NCBI RefSeq assembly: GCF_040436345.1
Contig: NC_133230.1
Span: 28,826,551 to 28,890,550, forward strand
Length of the DNA stretch: 64,000 nucleotides
Reading direction: 5' to 3'
From: Pagrus major
Taxonomy: Eukaryota; Chordata; Actinopteri; Spariformes; Sparidae
Shown piece by piece: positions 56,968-64,000 of the stretch. The notes beneath the pieces are model-generated. The model saw nothing but the letters and a program-made list of their open reading frames with translations. It was not told where the DNA came from and ran no database searches. The translations under genes and the position numbers were made by a program. Numbering within the stretch: the first letter of the stretch is position 1; the number at the start of each line of letters is the position of its first letter.

Positions 56968-59900
56968 TATTTTTGAGATTTGGTCAACATTTTCCGAAGA
57001 CTTATAATAAATTCATTATTGAACCAATTGAACCAAATTCCATCACAAAAAATGAGTTTTAGAAATCATTGGGCCTCATGATATGCCTGTTATTTAGTGT
57101 TTTGTGTAAAATGTGTTAAGTGTATGTAAACTTTGACCAGGTCTGCATGTGTTTAGTTTAATGATAAAGTTCCAAATGTGTGATTTTAAGACTTTGCACC
57201 TACTGAAGCTGATGGGAAGTAACAGACCTCCAAAAGTGGTACTTAGAGACACAGTGGGCGACATACATAATAGTCTAACCTTAGTCCCGTTGCAAGAATA
57301 CCTGCAAGGAACAAAGTAACACCATTACAGTGTGCTAATGCTGCCAGTAAGTTGGTTATTGTTTGGATCTGTTCTGACTGTGGGTGGTAAGGGAGAGTCT
57401 GATTGCATCCTTGTGTGTCTGTGGCCGCCAAGTGCCTGAAAAGGTAAATCTGATATGTAATGTGTTTTCTCCACCTTATCAATATGTTACATCATTTTAC
57501 CACATAGTAGGTGGCTGGCAAGTAGTAATAAAGGAGGGTTAACCCAAAATAAACAGTAAAAAATGTCCTTTACCCAGCTGAAATGTTCACACAATAGCAT
57601 TTGTAAGGGTTTGAAAGAGGTACAAAAGGCCAGGCGCTCAATCAGCATCTTATGAATTGAGATCCAGGAGCCTTAAGGTGCTTTTGAAGATGAAAAGAAT
57701 TATAAAAGGAAGGGAAAAGATCGCAAGGCACTTTTATGTAAAGCAAGGTGATGAGGTACATTAAAATACTTTTAATCTGGCATGATTATGATAAAAAAAT
57801 GAAGACCACTGTCACCCTCACGGGGTCTTGACCAGGGCAGAGATGATAGAAGATGAACACCTTCTACAAATGGACAATCTATTAAAAATGGTTTGACAAA
57901 TATGCCAGAGAATTTTTCCGTTTTGTCTGTAAAAGAATATAGCAAAGTGGGGAGCCTCTTACCCCTGTAGCAGTAGTAAGGAGAGTGCAATCAAATCAGC
58001 AGGGCAGCCAGGAGGTACACAATTTGGAGTGGCTGTTGACGGGCAGTGGCCTTGGAAACTCTGGCAGTAGCCAATTTTTTTAAGCTGACTCGCTGACCGA
58101 CAGCACACACATCGTCCACTTGCTTTCGCCGAGCTCTGTAGAAACAAAGGACTCTCAGTACCTTGTTGTTCATGTGGCTCATGGAAGTTCATGGAAGAGG
58201 GGCTGGCAATGGCTCAAGCACTTTGATAAGACACAGAAAATGTTGGGAAAAGAATGTCCTGAATATTCAGAGATAGCAGCACTCCTGTCAGCTACTGCCT
58301 GGATGCATTTAGTTCAAATAAAGGATAGTACCCGCATCAAATTGTACTCATATTGTCATAAATACCAACCACCTATATACACCTGATTTTTTTCATCAAG
58401 ATCCATGCATTATTCCCTGAGAAGTTAGTGAAAATTGTTAATTAACGAAAAACACCTTATTGCACAATGTTAAAAAATGTGAGAAAAACATCCTGGATCC
58501 GTCCCTTTATCTTTTGCTAGGTCAGGAGTGGTGACTTTCTAGGATCTCATCCTCATCGTGAGTTTGCCGAACAGGAAAGCGAATAAACGTGTTGGTGATC
58601 ACAGTCTGGTGGTTATTCATAATCAGCCAATTACACACAAAGTTCAGTCCTATAAGCAGAAGGCAATTTGAGGGCGAGTGATGGAGGATGCCACCCCCCC
58701 TTGTTAGACAAATGACCAAAATGCGGTTAGCCTGCCACCCCCTCTTTCCATTCCCTAATAGTAGAGAGAGTGCAGGGACAGAGGAGTTGTTTAATTGTTT
58801 GTGTTTATTTTTAGTTTTCCTGACTCACTGATACTTTATCTGACTGATTTTAGTGCAAGTGAGAATCTAGGGCCATGACCGTGGCTCTGAAACCAAAAGA
58901 ACCAAAGAGTCAGTTCACAGATTGCGTAATAATGAAATAAACCAGGTTAATCCCCCACTTTGAAAATTAACATGTTGATAGTGCTTTAATGGTGAAATTT
59001 ATAAAACAGTTTATTGTTTAGTGTCATTCCTAGGTCGTCAAATATTAACACAAAGCATCAGTATTTGATGACCTGGGAAACTAAAAGTGTTTGGGAATTA
59101 GACAAAATAATCAACTATTTTTCTTCAGACTTGCATTTTTACATCTTTAACCTGGAATTTTTCTGTTGACTGTGGACGTTCTAACCTCCTTTAGAGAATG
59201 TATTTTGTAATTTGTGTGTTGAGTCGAACAACAAATTTGAGGGTGTAATGAAGTACTGAACAATTGCATGCTTTGGGAAGCCTCCTGTATAATCAGAAAT
59301 AAAGTTATCACATTTAATTTAGACTGTGTGAAAATCATCCGTCATACAGATCATTCTAATCTTCAGTCTCTCTTTAACCAGTGCGTGCTTAAACAGGGAA
59401 AGACTATCTTATGTGATGCATGCCATTTACTCTCAGTATGAGTTGTTACCGTCGGGAAGCAGAGCTCGGCAATGCAAATTGAATCTCTTTCGTAACTCCT
59501 TTGTGCCTGAATCAGGTGGAATTTTAAACAGCAGCCTAAAATAAGCGGAGCTTACAAAGGCTGTACTGCAGTACAACACCACACACTGATTAAAGCATCA
59601 GGGTTTGTATTTGTGTATTATTTGTGGTGTATTTTTCTATTTTATTTTGGGTCATCTTTAATGTCTTATGTTTGCTAGTTTTGTGTGTCCATATGTGTTA
59701 ACCCATCCATCTATCCATCCATCCTACGATGACAAGACACAACTGAGTATTTCTTCAGCTCTCTATAATTGTGCTCCATAATTACGGTTGACTGTTCAGT
59801 GTCTGAATTGCGGATTCAGCCATTTAGAGCCAACAACCCCAGTCATCCCATTAGTGTCTTACTGACACCATTAGGAATAATATTATGAGTCAGGTGTAAG

Positions 59901-60479
59901 CTCAAGTGTGTTTGCAGTGTGTGTAGTTGACTATGTAGCACTGACAAAAGGTGTGAAGGTATTTGTGATCCTACAGTAATTCAACCAAATTTCTGTGATG
60001 AGAGGGGGGTCGCCAGATTACGGTTTTCTATTGCACACACTTTCATACATTGCCTCTCTTAACATGCTCTTTTTTGTGTATGTGTGACAGAGAACTCTAC
60101 ATTTTGGATGAGCCACTTCTTAAGGTAAAGAAGGACTAATCAGGACTTTAAAATTCCTCAAAGTTTGAAAATATCAGAGATATCCTCGAGGAAAATAACA
60201 CAATCATGATGACATCCGTTGCCCCCTGAGGGAGATCTGCAGCTAGGTACATGGGAGAGTGAGATGCCATTAGATGCCATGAACGAAATTTACAGGGGCA
60301 TGATTGGAAGGGGGGATATGAATAAGCAGTCATTAGGTCGCCAGGACTGAAGTGGGATTGCCATCTGGAAGCTAAAACGATGAAATCAAAAGATGTACAA
60401 CATTTCGCCCGCAGATACGTCCCTTTGTATGCCCGGCCGCTATATAAATGAATTTAAATAACTAACCTCGAATGGAAAA
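56968..60479. other. Non-coding interval upstream of C9orf72
   Basis: No supported gene. A short minus-strand frame at 57991-58182 (MSHMNNKVLRVLCFYRARRK) looks protein-like in composition but has no recognised family. 60150-60420 is repeat-free and could hold regulatory sequence for C9orf72. Confidence 0.5.
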
Positions 60480-60733
60480 TGACATCATAGACTCGCTGTC
60501 CACTGCCATGCCTCCCTCGCTAGAGGACGCTGTACAGCGCCATTAACGGATGACGTAGGGCTGACGAAGTAGGAAGTGTCTTTAAGATAGCAAAACTGCA
60601 GCTGGCTAATCACCATTTAAATGTTACATGCTATGGAAATAACAGGAGAAATACAATGAAGACTATTCAGAAACAATTGAAATTCTTCCTGTAGCTGTGG
60701 TGTGGCTGTTCAGTTTCAAAAAACACCGACCAG
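60480..60733 (+). promoter_or_regulatory. c9orf72: Candidate C9orf72 promoter and non-coding exon 1
   Basis: A short GC-richer stretch with CGCCATTAACGGATGACGTAG (YY1- and CREB/ATF-like words) and AAGTAGGAAGTG (ETS-like), no TATA box. It ends in a strong donor, CACCGACCAG|GTAGGT, at 60733/60734. A 12-codon upstream ORF (60621-60659) lies in the putative leader. Human C9orf72 also starts with non-coding exons, which is the reason for this reading. The transcription start is not resolved. Confidence 0.5.
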
Positions 60734-61443
60734 GTAGGTTAATGCGATGTCATTCCTATGCTTTGTTAGGGTTAGTTTAGCTAACGCTAGTTAGCGAGCT
60801 AGGCTGGCTTCAAAAGCCTGAGTTTAGCACATTATAAAATGTTGACTGATTATTAACACTAACGTTATTTGGTTCCATACTCCTTAACCATGCTGCCATC
60901 AAGCTGTAGCTGTTAACTTTCCCCCTAAAGTATTACGCCTCATCAGTCTCCAGGTAAACACCCAACGAAGGGAGCAATGGTTAGCGTCGAGATGAAGAAT
61001 TTTAATTGAAGTATTGCCGAGTTCCACACAAGAGCATAAACACTGGCTTAGACTTTGGGTACACTACTTAACATATTTTAATTATGCCAGAAATCATTGA
61101 GCATGGAATTGACGTCACTTTTGAAAGGCGTTTGGAGAAAACATGCAGACTTTTATGTCTGACATTATCAGATAGAGAAGTTGCTTTCGGGTCAGCCTAA
61201 TAAGTGTCATCTGACCTAAACAACGTTCCAAACAAGTTGCTTTCACTTCCACCTTATTTATTGGATTTATTAGATTTGTTGTACTACTGGAGCTGTGTGG
61301 GGACTGTGTGTTTCTGGGTATTGTGCAATTACAAAAGGCAAACCAGATTAGATGGAGTGCTTAAGAGACCTTTGTAATTAAAGTAGATTCTACTTTTTTA
61401 CATTTAATTTATACAAAGTGTTCTGTTCTGTGTATATGTCTAG
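60734..61443 (+). other. c9orf72: C9orf72 intron 1 (inferred)
   Basis: From the donor at 60734 to an acceptor TATATGTCTAG ending at 61443, leaving 57 nt of leader before the ATG. No GGGGCC hexanucleotide tract is present. Confidence 0.5.
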
Positions 61444-61500
61444 GATTAGTATCATTCACTCTTACACTTGGGAAGACGGTGACATTTCCAAGCCACTCTG

Positions 61501-61947
61501 ATGTCTTCTGGCTGTCCACCTCAGTCACCTGCTGTGGCAAAGTCTGAGGTCACAGTGGAAGGAGAATGCCCACTGCTGGCTGCCACCTTTGCCTACTGGG
61601 ACAACATCCTGGGTCCACGGGTGCGCCACATCTGGACACCAAAGGGTGACCAATCGATGTTCCTCAGCGATGGAGAGGTCACATTTTTGGCCAATCATAC
61701 ACTGAATGGGGAGATTCTACGTAGTGCTGAGTGTGGCGCTGTGGATGTGAAGTTTTTCGTCCTGGCAGAAAAGGGCGTCATCATCGTGTCTCTCATCTTC
61801 GACGGTGAGCTGAAGGGGGACAAGAACACGTGTGCCTTGTCGGTCATCCTGCCTCAGACAGAGCTGGCCTTCTACCTGCCTCTACACACCATCTGTGTGG
61901 AGAGACTGAAGCACGTTATTCGCAAGGGGCGCATTTGGATGCAGAAG
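61501..61947 (+). CDS. c9orf72: C9orf72 coding exon (human exon 2 equivalent), 149 codons
   Basis: C9orf72 is a DENN-type protein that works with SMCR8 and WDR41 in a complex acting on autophagy, lysosomes and small GTPases. This exon encodes the N-terminal longin/uDENN part. Visible blocks nearly identical to the mammalian protein are CPPQSPAVAKSEV, PLLAATFAYWDNILGPRVRH, LSDGEVTFLANHTLNGEILR, VDVKFFVLAEKGVIIVSLIF and VIRKGRIWMQK. The ATG at 61501 matches the family start (MSxxCPPxSPAVAK). The exon ends after AAG at 61947 with donor GTACCC in phase 0; reading through gives only six extra residues and a stop. It is intact, with no frame damage. Confidence 0.96.
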
Positions 61948-63312
61948 GTACCCTGTTCTTCCTGGTGATCCCTTGACTTCTTATGCTTGGACATTTTTTT
62001 AATATTCACGCTTGAGTTGGCAAGTTATTACCCTTTATACTCATAAAACCTTCTTAAAAACCTGATCTATCCTAGTTCAGGATGTCTCTCATATCAGACT
62101 GTTCCCACCGATACTGTTAATATTTTAGTAGCTTTTTTATGTTGCCTGGTGCACCTGCAGCTTGGCCCTTTCGTGCTCTCTTAGCCATCTTGTGTTTTTT
62201 TGAAAACCTATAGCACTGGGTGCCAAGGCTCTTATAGCAGGAAATAATGCTTCCCTGGCCTTAGGGCTGGGTATCGATTCTTAGCAGTTTTTCTGGCATT
62301 GACTAAAATGTATCTGTACCACTAACTGTAAAATTGCTGTTGAACATCTGGTCAGAGTAATATCTTGTTTACTTTTTATTTGAACAGATATTTCCTGATT
62401 CAAATCATTATTTTGTCTAGAGTTTAAAATGTACTTTATTTATTTAAACAAAATTCTAAAAGAATTGCTCGTTTTAACGTTTGAGAAATGTGACTGCTGT
62501 TGTTAAACAGGGGTATAAATACATGTTCATATCAATTTCTAAGTAAGACAATTGCTAGTTTTGATGTTGTTACTGAATCGCGTTACTGGTATCGGTACAA
62601 CAACAGCAAGCCTGAACTGTCCTTTAACTTAACAGGACAAACATTTTTAGGAGTGTTTGTAATTGCTCCTAATTTACCTAAAAGATTTAGTTCTTTTTCA
62701 TGACTGGTCATAGTCTGACCAATACTGTATTTTGGAGGCCAATGCTAATATCATGATGTGAGGGATTAAAAATATCCAAAAGCCAGTATCGGCTGCAGCC
62801 CTCAACGCAAAACAAAATATATCTCTCTATGTTTTAAAATCTCCTCAAAAGTGCCAGGACTGGGTAACCACATTATGTATCACAATTATTTTGACCAAAT
62901 ACCTTTATTGATATTGTAGGGATGTCTATTGGTACTTTCATAAATAATAACACAGTTATGATGAATAACCAGTAGTAATGTGCGTATTATGACTAAGTCG
63001 GTAAAGACAAGTATTTGAATAAGTAGAGCAGTCTGGTAAGTTCAGATAATTACATCACTTTAGTCTAATGTAGCCTGAAAAGCCAGAAAAGACAACACTT
63101 ATGCCATATCACAATATAATGATATCCAAAATCTAAGACAATATATAGTCTCATATTACATTAATGACATAATATTGATATATTATGCAGCGTTATTTGA
63201 AAGTAAGAAATCTTAGCCACTGGCCAAAAGATGAACGTTGTCGGACCCTTCAGTTGACTGTATTTGTGTTAATTGATTTGAGTTAACTCTTCCCACTTTC
63301 TTTCATCTTTAG
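61948..63312 (+). other. c9orf72: C9orf72 intron; human exon 3 equivalent not found
   Basis: The 1.36 kb between the exon 2 donor and the acceptor TTTCATCTTTAG (63312). In human a 60-nt exon lies between these two exons. No frame here encodes anything like its Glu/Lys-rich helix with donor and acceptor. The sequence is AT-rich with no obvious repeat insertion and no assembly gap. Confidence 0.6.
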
Positions 63313-63408
63313 GGCTACAACATCATCTCAGTGCTGAGCTTGGAGATTGTCCCCATCATGGAGCTGTTGGCCTTTATGAAGTCACACAGTGTGCCAGAAG
63401 ATATAGAT
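63313..63408 (+). CDS. c9orf72: C9orf72 coding exon (human exon 4 equivalent), 96 nt
   Basis: Acceptor TTTCATCTTTAG, then GGC in phase 0. It encodes GYNIISVLSLEIVPIMELLA and FMKSHSVPEDID, matching the mammalian uDENN end (MELLxxMKSHSVPEEID). The length of 96 nt equals the human exon as I recall it. Donor GT at 63409-63410 (GAT|GTGGGC). The first half is more diverged than the neighbouring exons. Confidence 0.9.
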
Positions 63409-63900
63409 GTGGGCAGCACACACGTAGACACACACATAACCTCATTATATCATACTTAAACAATTAATAGCCAAAGAGCCAGAAACCATAATGATGAATT
63501 AATATATAATGTGATAGCAACAGGAATGAGAAACTTTGGAAAAATACTGCAGGTTTGTGAAGGAATTAATCATATCGCTTATCACATTAACTTTGTTAAA
63601 TGTCAGCTTTCATTATTTAACTTCTTCAAGAAGCCCTTATTTCCAAGAGTTTAAAACTATCCAGGTTCTCTGCCTGGCTTACCACCCAGCATGATTCAAC
63701 ACATTTATTTTCTTCTAATATGCAAATGCAGCAAAAAAATCAGCACAAAGAAGCTCCCTGCAATCTTTCTTGCTATTACCTGCACTGTTAACATGCATCT
63801 TATTTTCATTGCAGTGCCTGCAAATGTGCCCATCAGCACTTTTGTCTTTTGTTGAGACCAATTTTGAAAATGACTCATTTGTTTCGCTCCTGCTGAGTAG
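63409..63900 (+). other. c9orf72: C9orf72 intron (human intron 4 equivalent)
   Basis: 492 bp, GT...AG, AT-rich, no other feature. The acceptor CTGCTGAGTAG is weak in pyrimidines, though a T-rich stretch lies further upstream. Confidence 0.75.
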
Positions 63901-63965
63901 ATAAAAGACACCGTGCTAAATGATGATGACATCGGGGACAGCTGCCACGAGGATTTCCTCCACAA
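63901..63965 (+). CDS. c9orf72: C9orf72 coding exon (human exon 5 equivalent), 65 nt
   Basis: Encodes IKDTVLNDDDIGDSCHEDFL then H and a split codon, followed by donor GTAAGC at 63966. The block TVLNDDDIGDSCHE is identical to the mammalian protein as remembered, and the 65-nt length agrees with the human exon. This leads into the linker before the central DENN domain. The remaining exons lie beyond the right edge. Confidence 0.94.
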
Positions 63966-64000
63966 GTAAGCACTCCAGTACAAGCAAATGGAGACAGATG

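Noticed and set aside
57991..58192. Minus-strand frames of 63 and 77 codons with protein-like composition
   Set aside because: Too short, no recognised family, no splice or neighbour support; noted only as possible remnant.
61948..61968. Short C9orf72 form ending six residues after the exon (VPCSSW)
   Set aside because: Only intron read-through; the GT donor and following conserved exons explain the sequence better, although read-through isoforms exist in human C9orf72.

Overview
This window is vertebrate nuclear DNA, most likely from a percomorph teleost. It has sparse single-copy genes with GT-AG introns and AT-rich spacers with microsatellites. It also holds dense fossil transposons typical of fish: Tc1, BEL/Pao, Gypsy, L2-like, Penelope-like and small TTAA-flanked MITEs. 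No operons, CRISPR arrays or RNA genes are visible. Coding capacity for host genes is only about 2.5 kb of 64 kb.

Two host genes are clear, both on the + strand. The first is the single coding exon of a LINGO-family gene (26015-27883), called lingo2 because of its sequence and its neighbour. The second is the 5' part of C9orf72 (candidate promoter and exon 1 near 60480-60733; coding exons at 61501, 63313 and 63901), which runs off the right edge. LINGO2 followed in tandem by C9orf72 is also the human 9p21 order, so this block is conserved between fish and mammals. The two genes are functionally unrelated: one is a neuronal surface leucine-rich-repeat/Ig receptor, the other a DENN-type subunit of an autophagy and small-GTPase regulatory complex.

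Layout: 236-1858, Tc1 element with dead transposase. 3940-10951, a nested stack: a TTAA MITE split by an unassigned element, split in turn by a BEL/Pao retroelement whose 5' part is replaced by an L2-like LINE. 10952-25971, non-coding DNA upstream of lingo2 (probably intronic), with MITEs and simple repeats. 25972-29304, lingo2 terminal exon. 29828-30692, fold-back Tc1 derivative. 30695-37105, non-coding. 37106-42454, another TTAA MITE split by a complete but defective Gypsy element. 43900-46200, a decayed tandem repeat interrupted by a MITE and a Penelope-like fragment. 47211-47987, a solo LTR. 48630-49611, a second Gypsy relic. 53445-54094, a probable solo LTR. 55348-56965, another Tc1 element. 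60480 to the end, C9orf72.

I found no convincing previously undescribed functional system. The points most worth checking are the apparent absence of the small in-frame exon 3 of C9orf72, the LINE/BEL chimera inside the nested stack, the fold-back Tc1 derivative, a decayed CACATGTG-rich repeat array, upstream ORFs that bear on the lingo2 start, and three candidate conserved non-coding segments. All family calls come from reading the sequence and from memory of the families; no search was run.
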